DNA of 64,000 nucleotides from Pectobacterium brasiliense (lineage in GTDB: Bacteria; Pseudomonadota; Gammaproteobacteria; Enterobacterales; Enterobacteriaceae), in assembly GCF_016950255.1 (NCBI RefSeq), contig NZ_JACGFN010000001.1:310001-374000 (forward strand). The letters run 5' to 3'. Below the pieces are notes generated by a model that was given only the letters and a program-made list of their open reading frames with translations, did not search any database and was not told the DNA's origin. The stretch's first letter is position 1. Each line of letters starts with the position of its first letter. The position numbers and the translations under genes are program-made. Positions 39,766 to 51,222 of this stretch are shown here, one piece after another.

Positions 39766-41496
39766 TTACATCTTCTCGACAGTTTCGATGCCGAGCGTAT
39801 CCAGACCCAGCTTCAACGTTTTCGCCGTCAGCAGCGCCAGTCTCAGACGGCTTTGACGCACGTCGTCACTTTCGGCATTAAGAATCGGACAGTGCTCGTA
39901 GAAACCAGAGAACAGACCCGCCAGATCGTACAGGTAGCTACACATTACATGCGGCGTGCCTTCACGGGCGACGGAGGTGATGGTTTCTTCAAATTGCAGC
40001 AGACGCGTGGCAAGCGCAAATTCACGCTCATCGCTCAGCGTAATCGGCTGCGTTAAGCTGTCTTCCTGTATGCCTGCGCGCTTGAAAATAGACGCGACGC
40101 GGGTATAGGCATATTGCATGTAAGGCGCGGTATTGCCTTCAAACGCCAGCATGTTGTCCCAATCGAAAACGTAGTCTGTAGTACGGCTCTTCGACAGGTC
40201 GGCGTATTTGATCGCGCCGATAGAAACCACTTTCGCCAGCGCAGTTAATTCATCGCTTTCCATCTGTGGGTTTTTCTCTGCGATGAGCTTCAATGCACGA
40301 TCGTAGGCTTCATCCAACAGATCGGACAGCTTGATCGTTCCGCCTGCACGCGTTTTGAATGGTTTCCCATCTTTGCCCAGCATCATGCCGAACATATGGT
40401 GTTCCAGGCTGACAGAATCAGGCACGTAACCGGCTTTACGCACGATGGTCCAGGCCTGCATCAAATGTTGATGTTGGCGGGAATCGATGTAGTAAAGCAC
40501 GCGATCGGCATTCAGGGTTTCATAACGGTATTTGGCGCAGGCGATGTCCGTTGTGGTGTAGAGGTAGCCGCCATCCTTTTTCTGGATGATGACACCCATC
40601 GGTTCGCCTTCCTTATTTTTATATTCATCAAGGAAAACGACCGTTGCACCTTCGCTCTCAACCGCCAGACCTTTTGCTTTCAGGTCGGCAACAATGCCCG
40701 GCAGCATACTGTTATACAGGCTTTCACCCATAACATCCTGTTTGGTCAGCGTGACATTGAGGCGTTCATAGTTGATCTGGTTCTGCGTCATAGTGATGTC
40801 GACGAGCTTACGCCACATCTGACGGCAATACTCATCACCACCCTGCAATTTCACCACGTAAGCGCGCGCACGTTCGGCGAAATCGGCATCTTCATCGTAG
40901 TGTTTCTTCGCTTCGCGATAGAATGCTTCAAGATCGGAGAGATCCATTTCGCTGGCGCTTTCGTTTTGCATTTTTTCAAGGTAGGCGATCAACATGCCGA
41001 ACTGCGTACCCCAGTCGCCAACGTGGTTCGCACGAATCACGTTGTGGCCTAAAAACGCCAGCGTACGGGCTGACGCATCACCAATAATGGTTGAGCGCAG
41101 GTGACCGACGTGCATTTCCTTCGCGACGTTAGGGGCAGAGTAGTCAATCACGATCGTTTGAGGCTCAACGGGGGTTAAACCCAGTTTTGGTGCATTCAGG
41201 GCGTTCTCAACCTGGCTCGCAATCCACTGCTTATCGAGAAAAATATTAATAAATCCCGGGCCTGCGATTTCTGTTTTTTCCGCAATGCCCTCCAGCGCCA
41301 AAAGTTGGACGACTTTTTCGGCCAATTGTCGCGGCGGCATGCCCAGTTTTTTTGCCACGGCCATGACGCCATTGGCCTGATAATCACCAAACTGTGCTTT
41401 TGCCGACTGACGAATCTGAGCTTCGCTGTCTGCTGGCGCGCCCGCGGCGGTTAACGCCTGGCTGACTTTTTCGGAGAGAAGAGCCTGAATATTCAC
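39766..41496 (-). CDS. argS: arginyl-tRNA synthetase
   Basis: ArgRS is a class Ia synthetase that charges tRNA-Arg and needs the tRNA for arginine activation. It has 576 residues (E. coli 577). The N-terminal Add1 domain occupies about 1-110. The HIGH signature appears as HVGH in [21 protein letters not shown] near 122-142. A canonical KMSKS is absent, as in many ArgRS. The C-terminal DALR anticodon-binding domain ends [12 protein letters not shown] 41496 begins [11 protein letters not shown]. Monocistronic and convergent with murJ. Confidence 0.97.
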   Translation of the reverse strand: MNIQALLSEKVSQALTAAGAPADSEAQIRQSAKAQFGDYQANGVMAVAKKLGMPPRQLAEKVVQLLALEGIAEKTEIAGPGFINIFLDKQWIASQVENALNAPKLGLTPVEPQTIVIDYSAPNVAKEMHVGHLRSTIIGDASARTLAFLGHNVIRANHVGDWGTQFGMLIAYLEKMQNESASEMDLSDLEAFYREAKKHYDEDADFAERARAYVVKLQGGDEYCRQMWRKLVDITMTQNQINYERLNVTLTKQDVMGESLYNSMLPGIVADLKAKGLAVESEGATVVFLDEYKNKEGEPMGVIIQKKDGGYLYTTTDIACAKYRYETLNADRVLYYIDSRQHQHLMQAWTIVRKAGYVPDSVSLEHHMFGMMLGKDGKPFKTRAGGTIKLSDLLDEAYDRALKLIAEKNPQMESDELTALAKVVSIGAIKYADLSKSRTTDYVFDWDNMLAFEGNTAPYMQYAYTRVASIFKRAGIQEDSLTQPITLSDEREFALATRLLQFEETITSVAREGTPHVMCSYLYDLAGLFSGFYEHCPILNAESDDVRQSRLRLALLTAKTLKLGLDTLGIETVEKM

Positions 41497-41601
41497 CGGT
41501 TTACCTTAAATAAAAAATTAAGCCTTGCTTATACCATATTTGCCTTTCCTCGTCAGCAGACGGGGTGACGCAAAGGGATGTTCAGGCGAAAAAATACCCG
41601 G

Positions 41602-41627
41602 CAAGCGGGAGGTACAAGCGGGAGGTA
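41602..41627. repeat. 13-bp perfect tandem repeat
   Basis: CAAGCGGGAGGTA occurs twice head to tail (41602-41614 and 41615-41627). It resembles a recent slippage duplication in the argS upstream region. Confidence 0.85.
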
Positions 41628-41724
41628 AAAGAAGGGCGATGATATGAAAAAAATGGATAAGGAGAACACGACAAAAAAAGAAAAAATAGTTTTAGGTAGA
41701 ATAAAAATAAATCAAATCGCGATC

Positions 41725-41844
41725 TTAACGTTTTTTTGACCGACTATTTGCACCAATTTTATGTGAGTCTCTGGTTTTAAAATGACGAAAAATAGCATAT
41801 GCCGCAATAGCGATAAGTGCGATGGATATAATGAGTAAAACCAT
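41725..41844 (-). CDS. putative 39-residue single-pass membrane protein
   Basis: I do not recognise this family. The minus-strand frame from ATG 41844 to TAA 41725 encodes MVLLIISIALIAIAAYAIF followed by RHFKTRDSHKIGANSRSKKR. The first 19 residues are an uninterrupted hydrophobic helix long enough to cross a membrane, and the rest is basic, predicting an N-out/C-in topology under the positive-inside rule. GCAGAGA lies 9 nt before the ATG, a weak ribosome binding site. Such Leu/Ile helix plus Arg/Lys tail architecture is typical of the small membrane proteins often missed in annotation. A chance frame in AT-rich DNA remains possible. Confidence 0.42.
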   Translation of the reverse strand: MVLLIISIALIAIAAYAIFRHFKTRDSHKIGANSRSKKR

Positions 41845-42142
41845 GATGATATCTCTGCGTTATTATTTGTTTTCTTAATTTATACGTTTTCTTTTCGGCG
41901 TTCAATGGGGCGGTTATTATTTAAGATTCCTCCCAACATAGATTGCGAGAAGTATCGCAGGTTACGTCAGGTAAAAAACATTTCCGTTTATTAATCAAAC
42001 AGCATGGTTACCTTTTCTTTGCATTTAATGCGTTTCATGTAATGAAGGTGTAAATAAATGTACGTGGATAAAAATGGAATTTAATTAGAATGTGTCACGG
42101 GTGTGATATTCTCACCACGCAAATGGTGATTGATAATGTGCG

Positions 42143-42715
42143 ATGCCGCGAGGAGTATTACTCGATATGTTACCCGATGATTTGAAGACGGATTTAGCGC
42201 GTTTTGAGCAAGTGTTACAGGAATTGGCCGATGTGCTACAGCTGGATTTAGACGCATTTCATGCCGATCATATTTCGTTGCGCTGCCATCAGAATACGAC
42301 GGCTGAATCATGGAAAGCGGCACTGCTAAAGGTCGGCAGCCTGTTGTCTGAAAACCAAATCAATGGTCGCACAATCTGCTTGTTTATTCTGGACAATGCC
42401 ATCTCGGTCGGACCCTGGCAGATTACCTGTGTTGAGCTACCGTGGCCGGGGAAAAAGCATTACCCGCATGAAGGTTGGGAGCATGTGGAGCTAGTGCTGC
42501 CTGGGGAGGCGGAAACGCTTCATCAGCGTGCGCTAGCCTGCTTGTCTGATGATGCGCTGCGTACGCCGGGCATCAAACTTAAATTCAGTTCTCCACAAGG
42601 CGAAAAAGAGCGAATTCCTAATCCGACATTGGCGGTAACCAACGGGAAAGTGACAATAAAGTTTCATCCATTTGATATACGCGATGTTGTCGCAAGCGAA
42701 ATGTCGACGCTATAA
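42143..42715 (+). CDS. yecM: YecM, VOC-like metal-binding fold protein of unknown function
   Basis: This is a cytoplasmic protein of the YecM family, structurally like the vicinal-oxygen-chelate (glyoxalase-type) fold, without an assigned reaction. The 190 residues match E. coli YecM closely, with ADHISLRCHQNTTAESW, LLSENQINGRTICLF, ELPWPGKKHYPHEGWEHVE and NPTLAVTNGKVTIKFHPF. The His and Glu residues in these blocks would suit metal binding. The start is uncertain: ATG 42143 gives the family length but lacks a clear ribosome binding site, while ATG 42167 lies 12 nt after AGGAG. A terminator follows. The next gene, cutC, is also its E. coli neighbour. Confidence 0.9.
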   Translation: MPRGVLLDMLPDDLKTDLARFEQVLQELADVLQLDLDAFHADHISLRCHQNTTAESWKAALLKVGSLLSENQINGRTICLFILDNAISVGPWQITCVELPWPGKKHYPHEGWEHVELVLPGEAETLHQRALACLSDDALRTPGIKLKFSSPQGEKERIPNPTLAVTNGKVTIKFHPFDIRDVVASEMSTL

Positions 42716-42769
42716 AAATAGCGTATGGCTCGTACGTAGCGTAATCAGAAAGATAACATTGGCTGAAAG

Positions 42770-42808
42770 GAAAAATGGCATGTCACGTTATTCATGCCAT
42801 TTTCTTTT
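42770..42808 (+). terminator. yecM terminator
   Basis: AAAATGGCATG (42772-42782) and CATGCCATTTT (42793-42803) form a perfect 11-bp stem followed by CTTTT. Confidence 0.88.
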
Positions 42809-42999
42809 ACAGTGGAACAGATTAATAAAACTGTGGTTTATGTCATGTTTATTTCGGCAACGTATCGCGTTCATTGTGACTCCTGTCTCCTCACGATATG
42901 AATGTGAATGCCATAGTTATTACTTTAATCGGCGTGATGATTCGTCGATTTTTCGATAATTAAGAAAAGTGGTCTGGGAGTTTACATGGAGGAGCAGCG

Positions 43000-43758
43000 A
43001 TGACGAAACTGGAAGTATGCTGTTATAGCGTTGATTGCGCGATAACAGCAGCGCAGTCTGGGGCTGACAGGATTGAACTCTGTGCAGGACAGCGAGAAGG
43101 TGGGTTAACGCCATCTTATGGTGCACTGCGTGGCGCGCGTGAAAAGGTTGCGATTCCTGTCCACCCGATTGTGCGCCCGCGAGGGGGCGATTTTTGCTAC
43201 AGCGCGACGGAATTTGCTGCCATCAAATACGACATTGAGCAGATTCGTGAGATGGGTTTTCCCGGTGTTGTTGTCGGTGCACTCAGTGAAGAAGGGCACA
43301 TTGATTTGCCCAAAATGCGTGAAATTATGGCGGCGGCTCAAGGGATGGCGGTGACCTTTCATCGCGCGTTCGATATGTGTCTGAACCCATACATTGCACT
43401 GGAGCAGCTCACTGAGCTTGGCGTCTCGCGCATATTGACCTCTGGGCAGCAGCAGACGGCGGAAAATGGGCTGCGGTTATTACGTGAACTAACACAGGCC
43501 AGTCGTGGTCCAATTATTATGGCGGGTTCCGGCGTGCGGTTGACTAACGTGCACAAATTTCAGCAGGCCGGTATCCGGGAACTTCACAGTTCCGCAGGCC
43601 AGTGGACATCCTCTCCGATGCGCTATCGCAAAATCGGCGTGTCGATGTGTTCTGATACGGAATTAGATGAGTTTAGCCACTATTGTGTGGATGGTGATGT
43701 GGTGGAAGCCATGAAGCGGGCAGTCAGCCCGGATCGTGAAATGCAGTACGTGTCATGA
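43000..43758 (+). CDS. cutC: CutC family protein
   Basis: CutC is a cytoplasmic TIM-barrel protein first linked to copper tolerance in E. coli; its biochemical activity is unsettled. The 252 residues (E. coli 248) start [31 protein letters not shown] and include [36 protein letters not shown] and [13 protein letters not shown]. The conserved His/Arg/Asp set for a barrel active site is present. GGAGGAGC precedes the ATG. The preceding 190 bp contain no gene. A terminator about 110 bp downstream separates it from the convergent cmoB. Confidence 0.94.
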   Translation: MTKLEVCCYSVDCAITAAQSGADRIELCAGQREGGLTPSYGALRGAREKVAIPVHPIVRPRGGDFCYSATEFAAIKYDIEQIREMGFPGVVVGALSEEGHIDLPKMREIMAAAQGMAVTFHRAFDMCLNPYIALEQLTELGVSRILTSGQQQTAENGLRLLRELTQASRGPIIMAGSGVRLTNVHKFQQAGIRELHSSAGQWTSSPMRYRKIGVSMCSDTELDEFSHYCVDGDVVEAMKRAVSPDREMQYVS

Positions 43759-43870
43759 CATAAGGCATTTACTGGCGTGGTGGTAGAGAGACGGTGTTGT
43801 TCTAAACTCCACATCATCATTCTTCAGTTTTGCCGCGCCGCATACCATTAGGTGTGCATGGCAAGTACCA

Positions 43871-43899
43871 AGCCCCAGCGTGTTGCTGGGGCTTTTTTT
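43871..43899 (+). terminator. terminator downstream of cutC
   Basis: AGCCCCAGC (43871-43879) and GCTGGGGCT (43885-43893) form a perfect 9-bp stem followed by a T-run. Confidence 0.92.
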
Positions 43900-43914
43900 G
43901 TCGAGCGTGGTAAT

Positions 43915-45680
<1,766 letters not shown>

Positions 45681-45808
45681 CTAGCAGAATACACGGTAGC
45701 CTTCACCTTTCACGTGGTGTAGACGTAGGTGTGGACACGGTTTTTGATTCCCGGACGCATAATGTCTGTGCGCCCGAGAAAGGCGGGGATAGTTTTTGCC
45801 TCACGCCA

Positions 45809-46204
45809 TCAATACAGCGTGAAAACCAGATCCCAGGGAAGATAATAGAGGTTTGCTGCAATCATCAGAATGAGCGAGGCATAAGTTGCCGCCATACCTG
45901 AACGCCGCCAGCGGAATTCGCGATGCCGAAGGCCGTAGTAGTGAACCAAACGTCCCGCAATCAATAAAATGCCGCAGAAGTGGATCATGATGATAAGGGC
46001 ACCGTTCATTTCCATCAGCACTAGCAGAATTGCCGCAATCGGAATGTATTCCACTGCATTGCCATGTACCCGGATCGCCGTTTGCAATTCATAAAATCCG
46101 CCGTCGCCATACGCCACGCGATACTGCATTCTGAGTTTCACAACATCAATAGACAGCTTTATCAACAAGATTGCGCCAAGCACGATATAGAGCGCACTTA
46201 CCAT
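45809..46204 (-). CDS. yecN: YecN, MAPEG-family membrane protein
   Basis: This is a small inner-membrane protein of the MAPEG superfamily (membrane-associated proteins in eicosanoid and glutathione metabolism), function unknown in bacteria. Its 131 residues equal the E. coli length. About four hydrophobic helices are visible, near 2-18, 55-72, 72-88 and 105-128. The family motif is RVHGNAVEYIPIAAILL, with the Asn-Glu pair involved in glutathione binding in characterised members. It lies between cmoA and yecE on the minus strand, as in E. coli, with 150-170 bp gaps on both sides. Confidence 0.93.
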   Translation of the reverse strand: MVSALYIVLGAILLIKLSIDVVKLRMQYRVAYGDGGFYELQTAIRVHGNAVEYIPIAAILLVLMEMNGALIIMIHFCGILLIAGRLVHYYGLRHREFRWRRSGMAATYASLILMIAANLYYLPWDLVFTLY

Positions 46205-46359
46205 TTTTTACTCCGTGACCTAACCGAAAACGGCTTGCAGAATAATAGCTTTACCTAACGCAACTGTCGCCTGGAAAGGCTGATTTTTTTAGCGGAAATG
46301 GATTACGTTGCGAAATTGCTTATAACCAAACGAACTAACTCATGGGGATATTGAGTGGT

Positions 46360-47175
46360 TCAAAAGAGCGTCGCCTGCTGTGGCCAATCCGGCTGGGGCG
46401 GCAAGGTCGGATCGATCTCGGCGAGTAATGGCCAAAGCTGCTGCGCCAGCGGTGGGGCATCACCGATATCTGGTGTATGGATAAAGAAGAAGGGATTTGC
46501 CTCACGCCATTGCGGCAACTTGTTACGCCATGACTCAAACCAGCGAAGATTTTCTTCCTGCTTTTCACTGCCGATAAAGCGAATCAGCGGCTGCGTGGCG
46601 GTCAGTACGGCATGTACCGGCACGCGAGGTTTCTTCCGCTGGGCTTCACGCATAGCCGCACTGTCTGGCGCGGCGTGGTGAACCGGGCGGCTGTCGAGAA
46701 TCACGCGGTTGATACCGCGCTGCTGTAGCCCCTGATTCAGCGCGCGCTCTTCATCGCCTTTGGCAAAAAACAGCGGGTGACGGACTTCCACGCCGTAACT
46801 AAATCCCTGTGGCAAGGCATCAAGAAAACGCCATAAAACGGGCAACTGTGTGGGGCCGAAGGCGGCGGGAAGCTGTAGCCAGAGCTGTCCGATACGGTGG
46901 GCAATCGGCTCAAGGCATTGATAAAAAAGCCCGACATCGCTGTCACAATTCTGCAAGGCAGTTTTATGACTGATCGTTGAGGGAAACTTGAAGCAAAAGC
47001 GGAAGTCATCATGTGTCATATCACGCCAGCGCTCGACAACCTCGCGTGAAGGTAACGCATAAAAAGTCGTATTACCTTCAACACAGGTAAAATAGCGGCT
47101 GTAGTCGGCAAGATCGTTTAATCCCAACCGACTCCAGGCGGGATGCTGCCATTGCGGTAATCCGATATACATCAT
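46360..47175 (-). CDS. yecE: YecE, DUF72 family protein
   Basis: This is a TIM-barrel protein of the DUF72 family with no assigned reaction. The 271 residues (E. coli 272) begin MMYIGLPQWQHPAWSRLGL and include the family blocks CVEGNTTFYALPS, DFRFCFKFPSTISH, QLPAAFGP, YGVEVRHPLFFAKG and VILDSRPVH. The C-terminus PQQATLF-like ending resembles E. coli. The gene is on the minus strand upstream of yecN and downstream of the HDOD/EAL gene. E. coli yecD, expected between yecE and aspS, is absent here. Confidence 0.93.
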   Translation of the reverse strand: MMYIGLPQWQHPAWSRLGLNDLADYSRYFTCVEGNTTFYALPSREVVERWRDMTHDDFRFCFKFPSTISHKTALQNCDSDVGLFYQCLEPIAHRIGQLWLQLPAAFGPTQLPVLWRFLDALPQGFSYGVEVRHPLFFAKGDEERALNQGLQQRGINRVILDSRPVHHAAPDSAAMREAQRKKPRVPVHAVLTATQPLIRFIGSEKQEENLRWFESWRNKLPQWREANPFFFIHTPDIGDAPPLAQQLWPLLAEIDPTLPPQPDWPQQATLF

Positions 47176-47263
47176 CGCACCATAACGTCATTGAATCTCA
47201 AGCAGAATGACAACGATTATCGCGTAATTGTCAGGACATCGCGAGTGAACCGAGAGAAATCGT

Positions 47264-48481
47264 TTATAAAATCTCGTCCGCCCACTGCGTTGCTTCCATG
47301 ATCATCGTAAAGAAGTTTTCCTCATCGATACCCAACTGGGTTAACAGTTGCTCAAGTTCTTCCCATTCTTGCTGTTCGTATTTAGTGATTAACGTCAGAT
47401 AAACCGCGAGTTCACCGGTATGATCCAATAAGCTCTGGTTAATTTTTTCCGAGAGGGCAATTTGCGAAAGCAGCAACGGCATGGGTGAATCTAATACGGC
47501 ATCGAGCAGGGACAATAATCCGCACAGAAACGCCTCGGTGGAATCGTCCTTCACATTAAAAGAGGCATGTAATAATTCAAAGAATCTGGCACGAATTAAG
47601 CTGGTGCGATAAAGCTCGCTGGGTTTATTTTCATTACTGTTGGTAATGCTAATTAACGAAACAAAACGTTTAAGCTCGCGTTGTCCAAGCAGCATCGCCA
47701 TGGAGCGGAAAGACATCGACGTTGCCGTGATGCCAAAGCGGGTGTTGTATTTGATATTGGTGATGTGGCGCATCAATTTATAATAAAGCGACAGATCGGC
47801 ACAGACTAATTCTTCGATCGTGGCATAGTTGATCTCAGGTTTATTGACCTCTCTCAGCAGTCTGACGGTATTGCTGGAGTTACTGACCAATTTTTTCGAT
47901 TTGATCATTTCAGGACGACTGAAAAAATAGCCCTGAAACAGAGAGATACCCAGCTTCTTACTTTGCAGGTACTGCTCATGCGTCTCTACCTTCTCGGCCA
48001 GATAGATTAACTTGCGCTGCGTGGTTCTTTTGATGAAATTTTCGATGTCACCAAAGGTCGACAGCGTTAAATCGAATTTGATGATATCAATGTAAGGCAA
48101 AAACCGATCCCATTCTGAAGCCATCGAAAAATCATCGAGCGCAATTTTGAAGCCCTTTCTTTTTAGCTTTTTTACGGCAGCAAAGAGATCATTATTGGGG
48201 ATCGAATTTTCAAGGATCTCAATAACAACCTTTTCCTGTGGCAATACTTCAGCCTGGCCATTGATCAGCATCTGATGGGGAAAATTAATGTAGTAAGGCT
48301 GTTCGACCACGGACCTTGTCAACGGATTGGTTAAGAACTGATCGGATATAAGCTGTGCGGTTGCGAATTCAGGACTCACGTCAGGAAATCTATTGGTGAT
48401 GTCCATGCGAAAAAGTAGCTCGTAAGCAACGGTTTGGAGGTGTTGATTTAAAATGGGTTGACGGGCAACAAATGAATACAT
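47264..48481 (-). CDS. HDOD- and EAL-domain signalling protein (YuxH family)
   Basis: This is a cytoplasmic two-domain signalling protein. Residues 1-200 are EAL-like: ELLFR replaces EALxR, EILE keeps the paired acidic residues, DDFS replaces DDFG, KFD replaces KID, AEKVET and QGYFFSRP are recognisable. Residues about 205-390 form an HDOD domain (AMLLGQRELKRFVSL). In characterised YuxH-type proteins such as Vibrio CdgJ the pair affects motility. The altered EAL motifs make c-di-GMP hydrolysis uncertain; binding or a protein-interaction role is equally plausible. The 405-residue frame is intact, starts at ATG 48481 after GGAGAAC, and occupies the place where E. coli carries yecD. Confidence 0.87.
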   Translation of the reverse strand: MYSFVARQPILNQHLQTVAYELLFRMDITNRFPDVSPEFATAQLISDQFLTNPLTRSVVEQPYYINFPHQMLINGQAEVLPQEKVVIEILENSIPNNDLFAAVKKLKRKGFKIALDDFSMASEWDRFLPYIDIIKFDLTLSTFGDIENFIKRTTQRKLIYLAEKVETHEQYLQSKKLGISLFQGYFFSRPEMIKSKKLVSNSSNTVRLLREVNKPEINYATIEELVCADLSLYYKLMRHITNIKYNTRFGITATSMSFRSMAMLLGQRELKRFVSLISITNSNENKPSELYRTSLIRARFFELLHASFNVKDDSTEAFLCGLLSLLDAVLDSPMPLLLSQIALSEKINQSLLDHTGELAVYLTLITKYEQQEWEELEQLLTQLGIDEENFFTMIMEATQWADEIL

Positions 48482-48957
48482 AGTTGTTCTCCATGTAAAC
48501 CATACGCCTTTGCCAGCAATGGGAAAGCGCTTTTTATTAAAATTTTTATAAAAATCAGCAGTTACTTGGTAATTTTAGCAGGTTTTACTAAAAGGGAAGG
48601 TCGGTTTCCGTAAATCCTCACGCGATGTGGGTCGGCGAGTGCTGCGTCTTTTGGCCGATGATTGGGCTTCCTTAGATGTTCAGTTTTGCAACAACTCTAT
48701 GCGGATTAGTGAACATTCCGTTAACCGGAAAGGAAATTTCGTAAAAAGAGTAGGCGACAGCGTCGCAGAGCGTTACCTTCATGCTTATCGTTCGGGCGAA
48801 TATCCTTTATAATAGCCGCCTTTTTTCATCGGACAGTAACCCAGAAAAACCATGCCGTGCAGCGAAAATGTCACTGTTTTTGCACTGTGAGATCTACCGT
48901 GAAAAGTAATCTACCGTGAGAACGTGTGAGCTGGCGGATGAGTAAAAGGACATCGTG
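48482..48957. other. divergent region between the HDOD/EAL gene and aspS
   Basis: This 476-bp region contains a good -10 hexamer TATAAT at 48808-48813 pointing at aspS, with only a weak -35, and a direct repeat ATCTACCGTGA (48892-48902 and 48909-48919) in the presumed aspS leader. A 61-codon plus-strand frame at 48627-48812 covers the -10 and lacks a convincing start. No RNA gene was recognised. Confidence 0.5.
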
Positions 48958-50754
48958 ATGCGTACTAATTATTGCGGGCAGTTGAATTCGTCCCATGTGG
49001 GCCAGGAAGTGACATTGTGCGGTTGGGTTAACCGCCGCCGCGATCTGGGTGGTTTGATTTTTATTGATATGCGTGACCGCGAAGGGCTGGTTCAGGTGTT
49101 TTTTGACCCGGATCGTCAGGACGCATTTAAACTGGCATCCGAGTTGCGTAACGAGTTCTGCATCCAACTTACCGGTGTCGTACGTGCCCGTCCAGAAAGC
49201 CAAATCAACAAAGATATGGCAACGGGTGAAGTCGAGATTTTTGCCACTGCACTGACGATCGTTAACCGTTCTGAAGCGCTGCCGTTGGACTCCAACCAAA
49301 CCAATACCGAAGAAGCGCGTCTCAAATTCCGCTATCTGGATTTGCGCCGTCCTGAAATGGCGCAGCGCCTGAAAACGCGTGCCCGTATCACCAGTTTTGT
49401 GCGTCGTTTTATGGACGACCACGGCTTTCTGGACATCGAAACCCCGATGTTGACGAAAGCGACGCCGGAAGGTGCGCGTGACTATCTGGTGCCAAGCCGC
49501 GTACATAAAGGCAAGTTTTATGCGCTGCCGCAGTCCCCACAGCTGTTCAAACAGCTGCTGATGATGTCCGGTTTCGACCGCTACTATCAGATCGTCAAAT
49601 GCTTCCGCGACGAAGACCTGCGTGCCGACAGGCAGCCAGAATTTACCCAGATCGATGTGGAAACTTCTTTCATGACCGCGCCACAGGTGCGTGAAGTGAT
49701 GGAGAAGCTGGTGCGTGAACTGTGGCAGGACGTGAAAGGCGTCGATCTGGGCGATTTCCCGATCATGACGTTCGCAGAAGCCATGCGCCGTTTCGGTTCC
49801 GACAAACCCGATTTGCGTAACCCGCTGGAACTGGTCGACGTTGCCGATCTGGTTAAAGACATTGAATTCAAAGTCTTCTCCGGCCCGGCAAACGATGCTA
49901 AAGGCCGCGTTGCCGCTATCCGCGTACCGGGCGGCGCACAGCTGAGCCGTAAGCAGATTGATGAATACGGCAAGTTTATTGAAATCTACGGCGCGAAAGG
50001 TCTGGCTTACATCAAGGTCAACGAGCGTGCCAAGGGGCTGGAAGGTGTTCAAAGCCCGGTAGCCAAATTCCTGAGTGAAGACGTTCTGTCTGCTGTGTTG
50101 GATCGTACTGCGGCACAAGATGGCGACATCCTGTTCTTTGGTGCGGACAGCGCGAAAGTGGTGACCGATGCGCTGGGCGCACTGCGTCTCAAGCTGGGTC
50201 GCGATCTGAGCTTGACGAAAGACAATAGCTGGGAACCGCTGTGGGTTGTCGATTTCCCAATGTTTGAAGAAGATGGCGAAGGCGGTCTTGCTGCGATGCA
50301 CCATCCGTTTACCGCACCGCGTGACATGTTGCCTTCTGAACTGGCTGCCAACCCGGTTTCGGCAATCGCCAACGCGTATGACATGGTCATTAACGGTTAT
50401 GAAGTGGGCGGCGGTTCCGTGCGTATTCACAGTGGTGAGATGCAGCAAACCGTGTTCAGCATTCTGGGCATTACCGAACAAGAGCAGCGTGAGAAATTTG
50501 GCTTCCTGCTGGACGCATTGAAATACGGTACACCGCCGCATGCAGGTCTGGCGTTTGGCCTTGACCGTCTGGTGATGTTGCTGACGGGTACCGATAACAT
50601 TCGTGACGTTATCGCTTTCCCGAAAACGACGGCAGCAGCGTGTCTGATGACGGAAGCGCCGAGCTTCGCCAACCCGGCTTCGCTGGAAGAGCTTGCCATT
50701 GCGGTTGTTGTGAAAGGGAAAGCGGCTCAGGATGGAAAATCCGAGAACGAATAA
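48958..50754 (+). CDS. aspS: aspartyl-tRNA synthetase
   Basis: AspRS is a class IIb synthetase that charges tRNA-Asp. From ATG 48958 it has 598 residues (E. coli 590), starting [32 protein letters not shown], the OB-fold anticodon domain. Class II motif 2 is [18 protein letters not shown], motif 3 is [15 protein letters not shown] bacterial GAD insertion domain spans about 290-420. GTG immediately before the ATG is a less likely start. A 631-codon frame on the opposite strand is an antisense shadow. nudB follows at once, and yebC-ruvC continue on the same strand. Confidence 0.97.
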   Translation: MRTNYCGQLNSSHVGQEVTLCGWVNRRRDLGGLIFIDMRDREGLVQVFFDPDRQDAFKLASELRNEFCIQLTGVVRARPESQINKDMATGEVEIFATALTIVNRSEALPLDSNQTNTEEARLKFRYLDLRRPEMAQRLKTRARITSFVRRFMDDHGFLDIETPMLTKATPEGARDYLVPSRVHKGKFYALPQSPQLFKQLLMMSGFDRYYQIVKCFRDEDLRADRQPEFTQIDVETSFMTAPQVREVMEKLVRELWQDVKGVDLGDFPIMTFAEAMRRFGSDKPDLRNPLELVDVADLVKDIEFKVFSGPANDAKGRVAAIRVPGGAQLSRKQIDEYGKFIEIYGAKGLAYIKVNERAKGLEGVQSPVAKFLSEDVLSAVLDRTAAQDGDILFFGADSAKVVTDALGALRLKLGRDLSLTKDNSWEPLWVVDFPMFEEDGEGGLAAMHHPFTAPRDMLPSELAANPVSAIANAYDMVINGYEVGGGSVRIHSGEMQQTVFSILGITEQEQREKFGFLLDALKYGTPPHAGLAFGLDRLVMLLTGTDNIRDVIAFPKTTAAACLMTEAPSFANPASLEELAIAVVVKGKAAQDGKSENE

Positions 50755-50755
50755 G

Positions 50756-51199
50756 ATGGTATACAAGCGACCCGTTTCGGTTCTGGTGGTGATCTATGCC
50801 CGTGACACCGGGCGGGTGCTGATGTTGCAGCGGCGTGACGATCCTGAATTCTGGCAGTCGGTAACCGGCAGCATAGAAGAAGGGGAAAGCGCGCCGTATG
50901 CCGCACAGCGTGAAGTCAAAGAAGAAGTTAACATCGATATATCCGCGGAAGCGTTATCACTCTTTGACTGTCAGCGCTGTATTGAGTTTGAGCTATTTGC
51001 TCATTTGAGACGTCGCTATGCGCCGGGGGTTACGCACAATACCGAACACTGGTTTTGTCTGGCGTTACCTGCTGAGCGCGAGGTGCAATTATCCGAGCAT
51101 CTTGCTTACCAGTGGCTGGATGTGCCCCACGCGGCACAGTTGACCAAGTCCTGGAGCAACCGGCAGGCGATTGAGGAATTTGTTATTTATCCGGCCTGA
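50756..51199 (+). CDS. nudB: NudB, dihydroneopterin triphosphate pyrophosphatase
   Basis: NudB is a Nudix hydrolase that removes pyrophosphate from dihydroneopterin triphosphate in folate synthesis. The Nudix box reads [14 protein letters not shown] then REVKEEVNI, with the catalytic REVKEE core. ATG 50756, one base after the aspS stop, gives 147 residues starting [19 protein letters not shown] 50732, overlapping aspS, would give 155. E. coli NudB has 150, so length does not decide, and neither start has a strong ribosome binding site. Coupling to aspS translation is likely. The C-terminus [12 protein letters not shown] matches the family. Confidence 0.92.
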   Translation: MVYKRPVSVLVVIYARDTGRVLMLQRRDDPEFWQSVTGSIEEGESAPYAAQREVKEEVNIDISAEALSLFDCQRCIEFELFAHLRRRYAPGVTHNTEHWFCLALPAEREVQLSEHLAYQWLDVPHAAQLTKSWSNRQAIEEFVIYPA

Positions 51200-51222
51200 A
51201 CAGGCTTTTTTCGGAGATTTTT

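Larger units (their letters stand above)
41497..42142. other. 646-bp region between divergent argS and yecM
   Basis: An AT-rich region with the argS promoter presumably near its left edge. It contains a 13-bp perfect tandem repeat (41602-41627), a 39-codon minus-strand frame for a hydrophobic peptide (41725-41844), and an opposing 31-codon plus-strand frame (41644-41739) rich in Lys. The latter is poorly supported. No RNA family was recognised. Confidence 0.5.

Noticed and set aside
41644..41739. A 31-codon Lys-rich plus-strand frame upstream of yecM
   Set aside because: AT-rich context makes such frames frequent; it overlaps the opposing 39-codon frame and lacks any domain feature. Not called as a gene.
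48627..48812. A 61-codon plus-strand frame upstream of aspS
   Set aside because: It covers the likely aspS -10 hexamer, has no convincing ribosome binding site, and resembles no known protein.
48871..50766. A 631-codon open frame on the minus strand opposite aspS
   Set aside because: It is an exact antisense shadow of a highly conserved synthetase gene, its product is rich in His/Gln/Arg/Phe as expected for mirrored codons, and no family similarity or ribosome binding site is seen.
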